Notes under the pieces: model-generated
What the model was told of the DNA's origin: nothing
What the model saw: the letters and a program-made list of their open reading frames with translations, nothing else
Databases searched by the model: none
Translations under genes and position numbers: made by a program
Part shown: piece by piece, positions 8,448-19,340 of the stretch
Layout of the letters: every line of letters begins with the position of its first letter
Numbering within the stretch: the first letter of the stretch is position 1
Assembly: GCF_000764305.2 (NCBI RefSeq)
Contig: NW_025939761.1
Coordinates: 23,004 to 87,003 of the forward strand
Direction: 5' to 3'
Length of the DNA: 64,000 nucleotides
From: Hyalella azteca
Taxonomy: Eukaryota; Arthropoda; Malacostraca; Amphipoda; Hyalellidae

Positions 8448-11343
8448 GTGAGTAAATTTATCATTACGTCCTTGATTCTATTTCTACGCGGGGAAATGAA
8501 TCCCTGCAAGCAAATGAAGCTAAATAAACGGTTATTACAAGTAGATTATATTGAAACAACGTTAATTCGACGTTATTTCTACGTCAAATGGCTGTTGGTT
8601 TGGAAATTCTTGAGAAGGGACAGATCTTGAGGAAAATCCAAATTTTAATCTCAATTTCGAGTCTTGTTCCACAATTGCCTATAGTCGTAATATTTTGTTC
8701 AGTTCATTACAACAATTAAGCTCAGTGAATGCAAATGCAAAATAAATAAATACGATAGTGATAGACAAATGAAAGTTGATAAATGTTGTGATCAATCACC
8801 CTTGTGTGATAATTGCATGAATTAAAGAGTGATTCTCATGTTTATGTTTGGATGAGTCACTTGAATTATTACGCTTCAAATTATAAAACTCGGATTAAGC
8901 GAACAGTTCCCAGTATCTTCCAGTTGTTGCATAATGAGCGTGGCATTTATATTTGTGTATTTAAGGTCCTATTTCCTCGCTCAATTTAGAAGCCGAACCA
9001 AAATTAGGGATACGCGGCGCACGTTCTTTTTGTCGCCACTGAGCCTCCATCGGAAATTGTTTCAAGCAATATTCTGCCTAAAAACTCATTATGCCCCATT
9101 TCTTTTAAATGGGGCGAAAAAAGAAGGTTATCCTTTCCCTTCCTGTATCAAGTTTTGAAAAGATTCGGTCAAAGGACGTGTTTTTAAATCTCCTGTGAAC
9201 AAGTCACGAAAAGTGCAGGAATCAGCGACAGGCCAATATTCAGGCCTATTCTTCAGCGCTGACATCAATATACGATAGGATATGATATTTATATGATATG
9301 ATATGATACTATACGATATGATATGATACTATACGATATGATACGCTATGATGTTATTCGATATAATTTTCTAGATAATTCAGGGAGTCTGAAGCAAGCA
9401 AGAGCAATGAAAAAATAGTCCAGAACTGCCTTTAAATTGGCAAGTTTTCAGTAAAATGTTTTAGGAACACGCGAGTACAAATTATTTTCTTCTCGTAATA
9501 AGCCTAAATTGAACTGTTTGACTATAAACCAACATTTGGCTACGTGGAATAAGAACGGTGAAAGCTCGTTCAGTGTTTTAAGGAAAACTGGGAATTCATA
9601 ATTGGGTATAATCATTTCGATTCTTTCAATTGATGGTAGTCATTTCCGAAAAATAATATAGTTAATTCATTTTTTTTGCTTATTGTTTTACTAATTATAA
9701 TTTTCATTTCATTACAAACTGAAATTTTCATTTCATTAATAATTAACATTTTCATTTCATTAATAATAAAAGTTTTAATTCCATTATTAAATAAAATTTT
9801 CATTTCATTAACAATTAAAATTTTTACTTCAATGATAACCAAAATTTTCATTTCCTTAATCCTTAATTATTAAAATTTTCGTTTCAATGAGAATTAAAAT
9901 TTTAATTTCATTAATATTTTAAATTTTCATTTCATTGATAACCAAAATTTTCACTTCATTATTAATTATTAAAATCTTCAACTGGATTCTACACTATTCA
10001 TTGCACAGGTGACTGTCACAGGATGTGCTTCGTTCGCAAAGAGTGCACGGCGTTCAGTGTTCGCCCGAGCAGCAACGACGCGCTCGTGTGCAGGCTGGCC
10101 AGAGAAAACGTCTACGTCAACGCGCCAGGCGACGTTCCTTGGGCTTTATACTTTGTCAAGAAACGTAAGACTTAAGGCTTTACATCACAGAGCTGCGAAG
10201 GTGTAAAATTTGTTTTTGCTTTGTATTTGGTGAAGTCACCTACTCAAGGTAACGTATTTATTTCCGCGACAAATTCTGTCTGACACGCCCCTTGTGGCTT
10301 CAAGAACATTGTTTTTGAAACAAGGAGCGGTTTTCAGATTGCCGGTGAATAGCTAGCGGCCGGTCTGTTACAATACGCCCTGTCCGACCGCTGGCAATCT
10401 TCTTTCACTCACGCTCTGTGGAGGGACTGAAATCACTTGAACAGCGACAGGAAATTTTCAGCTCGCTTTTGAACCACTGGGCATGCCTGACAACCAATGT
10501 ACGGCAACCGGAGGATAAATGTTTTGCTAATCTACCTAATTGTCACTTTTATTTGGATTAAAGCGTCGTAAAAAATTGGTTTAGGAATGCATGGTATACG
10601 ATTCAGTGTACAATAAATAGGAGAGCAAATGCGAGTCGGGAAAATAATTTATAAATTACCTCACTTCATGAACAATACAATTAAATATTCTTATTTACGA
10701 GTGAAGTTAAGGCAAGAAAACTCAGTGAATAAACCCCACAGGAAACATTTGCGGCTGAGAACCCTCATGAAATCACCAATCCAATCTTCATTGAAATACA
10801 TTATATTGAATATCGATACCTTACGTCAAACATAATACCAGCTCATCTTTTACTGTCATATTTACGTAAAAAGTATTAATCAAGCTCACAATTCAAACTT
10901 GAAATATTTCAGAGCTACTGGAACCTTGGGCAATCGACCGTCTGATTTATCGCCGTCTTGACACTCAAGTCCAAGGCTTTAACGCCAGCAAGGCGGCCTG
11001 CGAGTCCATCCCAGGCTTCCGCCTGATTGCCGTCATGTTCGAGGCTCAGATGTCCATCCTGCTGGAGATGTGCCTCGGCAGGAAGCCCAACCCGGGAGAA
11101 ACCCAGTGCGGGGACCGCGCCAGGTGGTTCTACGTTGACTTGGTCAAGATCAACAACGTACCCATGATACGAGGGCAAATACCTTTGGCTGATACCGACA
11201 TCAACATCACGAAAAATGTGTTCATTAACCAGGATGATGCAGACTACTTCATTTATGCTCGTAATGGGTTCTATGATGAGGATGCAATAAAGTGGGATGT
11301 TTTCCCTGTCTGCCAGGCCAACGTGTTTGGCGTGAACTGGTAA
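8267..11343 (+). CDS. Secreted PAN/apple and C-type-lectin-like domain protein, 3 exons
   Basis: Exons 8267-8447, 10009-10164 and 10913-11343 join into 255 codons plus TAA. Both introns are GT-AG (GTGAGT/TTGCACAG and GTAAGA/TATTTCAG) and phase 1. Each junction restores one codon, Cys61 and Gln113. An in-frame stop at 8249-8251 makes the ATG at 8267 the first possible start. Layout: a weak N-terminal hydrophobic segment (about 8-27), a cysteine-rich PAN-like module (61-112), then a CTLD (about 120-255). Possible N-glycosylation sites are N47, N136 and N210. The family contains secreted or cell-surface recognition proteins. The ligand cannot be read from sequence: the classical EPN or QPD sugar-binding motif is absent, although KWD near the C-terminus recalls the WND motif. 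No AATAAA follows closely; an ATTAAA lies at 11750. Confidence 0.85.
9140..9363 (+). mobile_element. 5'-truncated LINE 3' end with pentanucleotide tail
   Basis: Bases 9140-9267 match, in the same strand sense as the retrotransposon, the 3' noncoding tail seen (as reverse complement) at 61404-61560 and 31080-31257. Shared words include CACGAAAAG and CAGCGCTGACATCA. It ends in a degenerate (ATATG/ATACG)n array at 9268-9363, as expected of LINEs that terminate in short repeats. It sits inside intron 1 of the lectin-like gene. No coding part remains. Confidence 0.65.
9698..9975. repeat. AT-rich minisatellite in intron 1
   Basis: About ten to twelve degenerate units built on AATTTTCATTTCATTAAT, with spacing of roughly 23-28 bp. 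Both strands show short repetitive frames here (runs of Ile, Phe, Lys and Asn), which come from the repeat and are not genes. The array ends about 30 bp before the exon 2 acceptor. Confidence 0.75.
10009..10164 (+). CDS. Lectin-like gene exon 2 (PAN/apple-like module)
   Basis: Encodes the end of Cys61 through Lys112 and the first base of Gln113. The cysteine pattern C61-x-C63-x3-C67-x5-C73, then AFS and C88-R-L, fits PAN/apple domains, in which C..C..F and C-x-L are typical. It ends NAPGDVPWALYFVKK. The exon is clearly GC-richer than its introns, as are the CTLD exon and exon 1. Confidence 0.8.
10165..10912. other. Intron 2, with a GC-richer patch
   Basis: GTAAGA donor and TATTTCAG acceptor. 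Bases about 10260-10510 are GC-richer than the rest. They contain AGATTGCC (near 10336) and its complement GGCAATCT (near 10394) around AGCGG/CCGCT words, which could fold into an imperfect stem. No ORF supports a nested gene. Confidence 0.5.
10913..11343 (+). CDS. Lectin-like gene exon 3 (C-type-lectin-like domain)
   Basis: Encodes the end of Gln113 to Trp255 and the TAA stop. It reads as a CTLD: FNASKAACE opens the fold with C142, GFRL and FEAQ follow, and the end has DAIKWDVFPVCQ with C246 as the likely partner of C142. Two further cysteines, C166 and C178, flank a GRKPNPGE insert. No EPN, QPD or clear WND calcium/sugar site is visible, so the domain may bind protein or have lost canonical carbohydrate binding. 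Confidence 0.82.
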
Positions 11344-11499
11344 ATTATCGGGTAAACTGGTAATCGAGAATTCTCAGCAGGCAGACTGGCACCAAAAACT
11401 AGAGTTCTTATTAATTAACGACAACATTGCTAATTTAATCTAAGCGCATTCGGGACAGGATTAACGATGAGAACTTGACAAGCTGGTTTGTTGTTCATT

Positions 11500-11549
11500 C
11501 CTGTCAACCCAACGTTTTTGTCGTGAACTGGTAGATGTCGAATTATCGA
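11500..11549 (+). repeat. Diverged copy of the lectin gene's coding end
   Basis: CCTGTC, CAACG, CGTGAACTGGTA and AATTATCG occur here in the same order as at 11306-11349, which spans the last codons and stop of exon 3. Small gaps separate the blocks. A further AACTGGTAAT lies at 11353-11362. This looks like a local duplication or remnant of a second gene copy. Confidence 0.55.
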
Positions 11550-11849
11550 GTGATTGGCCGGTTAAAAATGGCTTCCCTCTGGTGAGGCAAACGAAATTCA
11601 TGGATTTTATTGTAAGGTGTCAACTTTCAGTCCGTGTATCGATACAATTAGGACGTACAAATGTACGTCCGAAATGTGCATTTCGAGTGCGTCGTTTTGA
11701 CAATGACGCCCTCGAGAATTGGTTACATTTCATTTGGTACTCTGGGTCAATTAAAAGTCAACTCCTCTGGAGTAACAATTAGAGATCAATATGACAGTAA
11801 CTTTCAATTTTTCATATATACTTTTTCCTTATTACTATCTGTATTTTAG

Positions 11850-11883
11850 ATGAAGTGCTCGGTCGTTGATGAGCTGTCAACAG
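11850..11883 (+). CDS. Candidate 34-bp micro-exon
   Basis: A strong acceptor (ACTATCTGTATTTTAG) and a strong donor (AACAG|GTAAGC) bracket 34 bp. Only phase 0 is open, reading MKCSVVDELST plus one base. It lies 500 bp downstream of the lectin-like gene. It could be an exon of a neighbouring or alternative transcript, or chance splice motifs. No partner exon was identified. Confidence 0.3.
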
Positions 11884-13587
11884 GTAAGCACACATTGTTT
11901 GCTGAAGTAAACTGCCTTAACATATTCAGGCAATGCACAAGGGAATTATGCCTTCTGATTGCTGATGTACAGTAAAATTGGGGACAAACTCCCCGGGTTT
12001 TACTCCGCGTCTTTCGCTAACTATAACTGATGTTCCCACAACTAAAAGCTCATATAATCGATTGGCTGCGGGGTGTGGTAATTCCTACAATGCTATTCAC
12101 AACACAGCTCTCTGACCATGTCCAATCATGTTGATGTTTGACCGGATTTCATTATACATGTTTTATCGTGCCAGTTACATTATATGACCATCTTATTGCA
12201 ATTAGCTGCTTAATTAGAGACATGCTGTTTACGAATATTTTTTCCATGTTCGATCAGCCACTTAGACACGTTAGCTGTGTACGCTCAACGCGCAGACTTC
12301 TTTCAGTGTGCAGCTAAACAATGAAATTTTGTTACCTTACTTTTGCCTAATTATGCAGTAGGCAAATATGTATATTTATAACAGTTATATATTTCCAACA
12401 GCTGATGAATGATAGCTGTTCGGACAGAGCAACAACTCTGTCTCAGCTTCTTCTGTCATATCACTCCTCAGCCACTGTGACTTAGCTTCAATTGACATCG
12501 TATACTGCCCATTAACTCTGTCTCAGAATTACTTGTCATTCTATAGGGGGCCTAATGTGAGAATGTTATTCATATTGCATTAAAAGTGAATGACTTCTCA
12601 CGGCTGCCAAGTAACCAAGTTTCACAGTCAATTCAACATTTATTCACAGGTGGATGGTATAAATTCGATATGAATTTCAAGTTCTACTCATCTCATTATA
12701 AAATAATATAATAATTCATAGTATGAGAATGTTGAACAAAATTATTCATCTAGTGCATGATCTGAAATAATTTTTTAAGTTCAACTCACACTGAACCATT
12801 CGCAATATTATATAACCGATGCAAAAATACTGTAGTGAAAAAAATAGACTGATCTCTGTTGATGAGGAAGTTTATATTATTTTAGAAAATATGGAAGTTT
12901 TCGTGACACTAACGAATACATTTCCAATCTAGAATAGAATTGAAGAAACAAATCAGTGCTCAAGTGCACATGCATGGTCAACTGTCCAATAAAATGATGG
13001 AATCTGATAGATTTAATTTTCGGGTTGAGAATAATTTTTACGCCATTCTCCTCATAAGTTCAAAATTGTATACTAGACATACCATTGTTTGGTGCTACAT
13101 CATTCAAAACTCCTCGTAAGTTCTTTTCACTAATTAATGTTTCATGACTCAATGTTTATTAAGAGCGATTTGATTCCGGTTTTCTTAATTATATAGATTG
13201 ACTTCGAGCTTTTGATTAAAATTGTGATTAGAGAATACACTCAATGTAATTGTGATTAGTAGAAAGTTTTTCTAAGACACATACGACAACATAGCGCAGT
13301 AGACTGGATATAAATATAACTACGAATACATAAAAATGACACAGGCTGACTAGGATCCGGAAAGAATTCATGGATTCTAAGATGAATGTAATTCATATAC
13401 CGCTTACAACCGCCTATAGTTTCTGTCTTCAATGATAATACACCCAGCCAATCAGTTGAAATATTTTTGATAAAAGTGAATTTAAAGCCCAGGATAGAAT
13501 ACGCATCCCTCATTTTTTCACAATCACGGATGGGCCAATGAAAGTTCTTCGACCTCGCAATTGTTTTTCCTCTAGTGCTCAATTGTT
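11884..13587. other. No gene supported
   Basis: AT-rich sequence with no recognised domain. A 108-codon minus-strand frame (13256-13582) has no family features and no supporting splice or start context, and I treat it as chance. Confidence 0.5.
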
Positions 13588-13729
13588 AGCGCATTTTCTC
13601 ATTTATGGAAAAAATGCACTATTGTGTTCGCCATGTCCGTCTGTCCGTCCGTCCGTGACTTCACGTTTTCGTAGACGAGAAAATGCGCTTTCTGTCACTC
13701 ACTGCAGTGAGTACTGAGTTATATTTTTT
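13588..13729 (+). mobile_element. Short inverted-repeat element, copy A (Helentron-associated-like)
   Basis: Opens with AGCGCATTTTCTCATTTATGG. Then come a TGCACTATTGTG segment, a GTCCGTCTGTCCGTCC microsatellite, CACGTTTTCG, the inverted GAGAAAATGCGCT (13677-13689), the perfect 16-bp palindrome ACTCACTGCAGTGAGT (13697-13712) and a GAGTTATATTTTTT tail. Three other copies share this order. A run of ten or more G follows directly. Confidence 0.8.
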
Positions 13730-13740
13730 GGGGGGGGGGG

Positions 13741-14692
13741 ACGCGAGGGGTGCGCGGGCTGATGCTGGAGATGAGTAGCACCCCAGTGCCGGAGACCGTG
13801 CTATTCTATTATAAACATAGCCTTCTTTTATTAAATTACTTTAAATTCTTATTAAATTAAAATATATTATATAATAATTTAATAAATTAAATTATTGTTA
13901 AATTAAATTTAAATCTCGACTTAAAATAAATTAGGTGCATATTTATTCCGTATACATTGCGCTATTTATTGCATTTAGTAAGGCATTAATCTACTAATAA
14001 TAGATATTTTCGGCTCCTGTGTAGTAAAGGTGGGTGGCGGTAGTCGCGTTGTGTTCCTGACATCTATACACAACAGGTCTGAGAAGCACTGCGTTAAGGG
14101 ATTAGATGTACAAGTTATTTGTCCGAATAGTTCAGCCACATTTCAGCGTCTCGGTAATTGTGACTCGTAAATGCGTTGAAAATTGTTGTAATTAGAAATT
14201 CAGCTTAAATTTATTCTCATCAAAGCAGTGGCTAAATGAAATTTAAGGCATGTCCTTGATTATTAGTTTAAATGGTAGACTCGATTTGAAATAAACTTTT
14301 CAAAGTGTGATTATATTTGAATGTTTTCCTCAATATTTTCCGGGTCGTTATGTCGGGAAATTAAGAAATTTATTTCTACATTTGGATAACATTCTTCCAT
14401 ATTTGATTTTGAAACTTTGTTATTCTAACTAAACTTTTTTCATTTATCAATAAAAGAATAATGAAATTGTTACCGTGGAAATTAATGGTAATAATTTCTC
14501 GGTTATCCCGCAATGTTTCTCGGCTTTGCAGAGTTGCGATGCTTAGCCCGGCGATAAATCCGGCGCTTTACGAGCTCCGCTTGCGGTATTTTTCGCCCCT
14601 CCTTGTGCGCATCTCGGCGCTGTCCCTGCGCCAGCGCTGCCTAATTGCGAGCAATGGCTTTTACTTAAGCGACGACCGCAGCTTGGAGGTCT
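13741..14692 (+). repeat. Inverted duplication, left arm
   Basis: Two blocks here (13741-13816, containing GCGCGGGCTGATGCTGGAG, and 14497-14692, containing ATCTCGGCGCTGTCCCTG) recur reverse-complemented and in mirrored order at 19263-19340 and 18412-18610. The spacing between blocks is similar (about 680 and 650 bp) and the sequence between them is only weakly alike. A 126-codon plus frame (14461-14841) runs through it, but the same frame is broken in the other arm, so it is not a supported gene. Confidence 0.6.
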
Positions 14693-15014
14693 TGGTGAGA
14701 ACACAGCGTCTAAAAACAACCGTTGTGTTGTGTATTGTTCCATGGAAGTCTGCTGGAGAATCAGGTCTGAGATTAAAAATAAAATTAGTTCAAACAAAAC
14801 AATTGAATTTAAATTTAATTGCTATCTTATCATTATGGTAAACATTGTTATAAAGTTAGCCGAAAATGAATCCATGAATGGGTTCTGACATGAATTTATG
14901 ATTAATTAACTACGATTGGAATTTTTTATTGAATCGTTGATATACAACTCAACATTGAACATATATTGTCAATATATGGTCTGAAATGCAGCTGATAGAA
15001 ATTTTGCAGACATA

Positions 15015-16044
15015 GGCCCGTATGCCAAATAGGGCACTAGCACTACGAAGTAGCACTACGCACTACAAGCCGTAGTGCCGTACTAGTGCGACATGGAGCA
15101 CTACGGTTTGCATGCTAAATAGGGCACTAGCACTATGAAGTAGCACTACGCACTACAAGCCGTAGTGCGGCATGGAACACTACGGTTGGTATGCTAAATA
15201 GGGCACTAGCACTTTGAAGTAGCACTACGCACTACAAGCCGTAGTGCGGCATGGAACACTACGGTTGGTATGCTAAATAAGGCCAGAAGCATAACGCGCA
15301 CTACAAAAATCTGAAGTGTCCTACACACCGCACTTCACGACGACACTACGGTATATTTAACCTTGTTTACTTCGTCAGCTATGGATCTGTTTGGCTTATA
15401 GCAAACGCATCATACCGTAAAAACCTCAGGTTTTTACGCGATGGCTGACATTTTCTTATGGCTGACATTTTTTCTTATGGCTGACATTTTCCTTGGCGAA
15501 ACAGATGAACAGCGTAGAAGTAGAAAATACTTTTCTTGTTTTTGATACCATGTTTTGAATTTTTTTTCTGGAGTCATTTTGAATTCTTCTGCAAGAACTT
15601 TCCATGCTTCTCTCTTTTGTTCGATGTCTTTGGGAAGAGTGAACTTTGAATATATGATGGGAAAGGTGCGCAGACGCATTACGAATTTCAGCTCACCATC
15701 ACAATTTTCACTAGTACCATTATATACCATCACAATTAGACATTTTACATCAATCTTCTGCAAAGAATGAGAATTACTTAGGGAATAATTAATTATTTGA
15801 GCACTTAACTACCATTCTTCAATAGACTCATAGCGTAGTGCGGCACTATAAAGTACTCGAACAGCGAAGTAGCACTTCAAAGTCTTTCTGCATACGAATC
15901 TGTAGTGCGACACTAAGCGACACTAAACATTGTAGAGCTACTTCGAAGTGCTTAGTGTCTGTGACGTATTTAGCATACCAACAGGACACTTCGTAGTGCA
16001 TAGTGCTACTTCGTAGTGCTAGTGCCCTATTTAGCATACGGGCC
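15015..16044 (-). mobile_element. PIF/Harbinger-like DNA transposon with TIRs
   Basis: Terminal inverted repeats begin GGCCCGTATGC and continue AAATAGGGCACTAGCACTAC at both ends (15015 and 16044). They are flanked by ATA at 15012-15014 and 16045-16047, a possible 3-bp target duplication. Left subterminal repeats of about 80-90 bp start near 15021, 15110, 15190 and 15269, each with ATGCTAAATAGGGCAC. The same motif recurs inverted near 15964 and 16025. The interior encodes a MADF-like protein remnant on the minus strand. No DDE transposase is present, so the element is non-autonomous. The superfamily call rests on the MADF/Myb-like partner protein and TSD length; ATA is not the usual TWA site. 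Confidence 0.7.
15434..15763 (-). pseudogene. MADF/Myb-SANT-like protein remnant
   Basis: A 109-codon minus-strand frame. The section LRTFPIIYSKFTLPKD then QKREAWKVLAEEFKM matches the MADF pattern (short hydrophobic helix, PxIY, then KREAW..LAEEF). FKTWYQKQ follows where the last helix would be. After that the residues degenerate into repeats of MSAI. In Harbinger-type elements such proteins bind the terminal repeats and help the transposase. A functional protein is unlikely given the decayed C-terminal part. Confidence 0.55.
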
Positions 16045-16047
16045 ATA

Positions 16048-18411
16048 GTATCAAGCTGAAGTCAATGACCTGAGTTTCAATTATTTCGAATCTTTATGTA
16101 TATCTTTAAAATTTTGTTACAATTCATTTTACACAATACACTATATTTTGGATTCAATACATGCAAATGTTTTTGCGAGCAAAGCATATTAGTATTTTTA
16201 TATTAACAAAAAATTATTCATTTTGTCTTTTGCAAAAGTGTAAGATATGAAGCATGAATTGTAAGCATGCAGCTTTGGGCGAAATAAAATTGTTTCATGA
16301 GAGTTTTTACTACTAATTGATTGTGCACTGTTGAAGCTAAAGTTATTATAAAATATGCTGTGAATTTTTTACGAATTATTTTTCTGTGAAACACGATTTC
16401 TGATAATCAGCTCTTTCATGCTGTATAAAATTTATAATAATAAGCGTTGTATTCCTATTGAAAATTTACCGATCCGAACCTGAAAGACTTCAAAATCCAT
16501 TGGAACGCTCGAAAGTATGGAACGTTTTTCAAATTAGCTGTTCTCATTACCGCCGTAATGATAGTTTACCTATCTAAATTCACTCCCGTTTCAGCAGCTT
16601 ATAGATCATTGATTTAAAAATGAAATGATACTTTTTTTAATGCATGAAATTTTGGAAGAGAATGACAATTTTTTCAAGAATGACAAAATTAGAAGAGCAT
16701 TGCCGATCATAATTACACAATTTATTCGTATACCTTTAATGATATAACAGTTCAACAACGGTTAAGCTGCAACCTTGCATGCGGTGTATAAACAGCAATG
16801 AAGTTATAATAACAAAACGTTAATAATTGTCTAAATTTCTTTAACATTTCCATGCCAGAGATGCACAATGGGCCTTAACAGGATCCAGGCACGTTTTAGT
16901 TTGTCCACGGCATTTGGCATACATCGAGAACTTCGAAAATGATTGTTTTCCGCTTCAAAATCCGCGCTTCAATTAGCGGATTAAGTTTTTACTTCTATTA
17001 ATGGTCTCTGGTGGAGCTTTTTCGATTCGCTAATCAATTGATTCACCTACGAAGGCTAGGACGCGACTCACATTTATTTGATTTGCCTTCAAATTATTTA
17101 TATTCAAATAACTATCATTTGTCATTGTTTGGTCTTGCCATAGGCTGCAAGCAATTTCAACGCATTTTATTTCGTTTGTGATTATTTCCAGAAATTATTA
17201 TTTCATATGAGATGAGAATTTCTCGCCAGAATTTGCCTTATTCAAATACACCGAGTATTTTTGATATCTATCTTCTAGAGATTTACGTCTCATTCGAAGC
17301 TAGAAAAATAGTCAAGTTTTTTATGTTCATTTTCAAAACACGAGCGCTTTTTATTTAATGTTTTCGGCCGCTGAGGTGAGTAACGAGCTCTTTTGTATTT
17401 ATTTGGCTCCAAGCATACGCTTATCTTTTGGGCTGAAGTTCTTCTCGCTTGCGTCGTAAGGAACTCGAAGAAACAGGGGAATTTTTATTTTTTCGTAAAG
17501 CATCTTAATATAATCCTTGCAAAATTACATGAATTTACCGGTCCGATAATACTTTCTTTTGTTTGGGTTCAATACTGATAGATGCAGTATTAATTAACAC
17601 GAAGCATCTTAATTCATTAATTAACACTTACAATGAAGCATCTAAAAAATAGAGTCGACATGATGAGGTGGACGTATCATGGAAATTCTGAACGCGTGTT
17701 TGGATCACATGAGTAAATTTAATTTAAAATTTTAAAATTACAACGGTAATATGCATCACATTTACGAGAGATCTCCGCAAAGTTTTCACCCTGGTGCTTT
17801 CAATTGTTTTACAATTTAACGACAGTCTGTTAGATTTTTTATTGTATTTGATTAGTTTTTACAATTTCATCTCTGAAGCTCAACTCTAGACAGTGGAAAT
17901 ATTTCGTACGATAAAATTTTATTTCGATGTTCAAACAGTATTAAATCAAATTTGATTTATATTTATTCATGCAAGTAGACTTGTTAACTTAAGTGCGCAG
18001 TATCTTGTTTCTCTTAGAAGAAGAACCTCCTCATAAGTCCACATATTTTCTCCCCGCCACATTCGTTACGCTAAGCTACTGCATGCGTCGGCCATGCTGA
18101 TGAATTGTTATCCTTAACGTCTGCCAATAACTCAAGTGTTCCTCCTAAAGCATTGACTTATTTGCGTACTTAAGGTGTGCGTCTTCACGTAAATTCTAAC
18201 ATTGTCTGTTTCCTTAAATTTAATTCTCAATTTGGAGGTTATTAACCTTTTAAAGTTTCAATGTCAAGTTGTACATGTGCCAATAAATAAAACAATTATC
18301 GTAAAGCTCAATTTTCTTGCTTAGGTTCACTAAACATCTATCAATTTCTTATTCAATTCCTGATAATAATAATGCCCTAAAGAACTTACGTTCACAAAAT
18401 CCAAAAGTATA
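16048..18411. other. No gene supported
   Basis: AT-rich sequence without recognised coding or repeats. It lies between the Harbinger-like element and the right arm of the inverted duplication. Confidence 0.5.
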
Positions 18412-19340
18412 CCGACAAGCTGCGGGAGATGCTTTCTAAAAGCCATTAATTGTAATTAGGCAGCGCCAGAGCAGGGACAGCGCCGAGATGCTCACCAGGA
18501 GCTGCGAAAAATACCGCAAGCAGCGCTAATAAAGCGCCGGATTTATCGCCGGACGATGCATCGCAACTCTGCAAAGTCGAGAAACATTGCGGGATAACCG
18601 GGAAATTAAAACAGTAAATTTTAACGCACAAGATAATATGATTCCCTCTGGAGTATTTGAAACGAGGTTGGTTGGAAGTAACGAAGTTCCGTTTTCGATG
18701 ATGAAATAAAATGTTTTTCTTTAATGGTAATAGTTTTGTTTTTGTTTTTCCTAAAATTATAATACCTAAAATTTACAAAGTTGCATTGAACAAGAAAAAA
18801 TTTTTATTCGCTCAGAATGCATAATAATATTAATCTTTCTAAATCGGTATGTGAGTAAAATTTTCCGCCTCCTTCCGTTGTTATGATGATAAGAAATTGC
18901 AGCCATATTTAAAATTACATCAATTATGAATGAATAAACGAAATGCAGTTCATATGAGACCCGGAAAGAAAGTGAGAACTATTTGTACAAGTAACGTGTA
19001 CGACTGTATATAAATCAATTATTGCTTTATTGTAGAGGTCACATGCACTCAAAACAGCTCACATTCATGTACAACCGCTTACTAATTAACTAGCATATTA
19101 GCCGCTGAAATCTATCATTAGTCGCATTTTGTCGGACTTATTTCGTCAATACATAGAGAAATAAACAGCCATTCTAACTTCAGGTAACCTTCCTTAACAT
19201 TTCCAGACTAGCCTTAAGGTTATACATTACACGTAGATACCATGCAACAGAAAAGAGGATATGTTTATAATATTATAATAGTACCGCAGTCTCCGACACC
19301 AGGGTTACCTCCAGCATCAGCCCGCGCATCCCTCGAGTCG
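18412..19340 (-). repeat. Inverted duplication, right arm
   Basis: Holds the mirrored partners of 14497-14692 (at 18412-18610) and 13741-13816 (at 19263-19340). The first pair is about 80-85 percent alike by eye, including GCGGGATAACCG and CAGGGACAGCGCCGAGATG. A third, weaker match (GTACAAGTAACGTGTAC near 18985) sits at the expected place between them. Confidence 0.6.

Noticed and set aside
9612..9873. Repetitive Ile/Lys/Asn and Ile/Phe frames on both strands
   Set aside because: They are produced entirely by the AT-rich minisatellite in intron 1.
14461..14841. 126-codon plus frame
   Set aside because: It crosses a repeated block whose inverted partner at 18412 does not keep the frame, and it has no recognisable domain.
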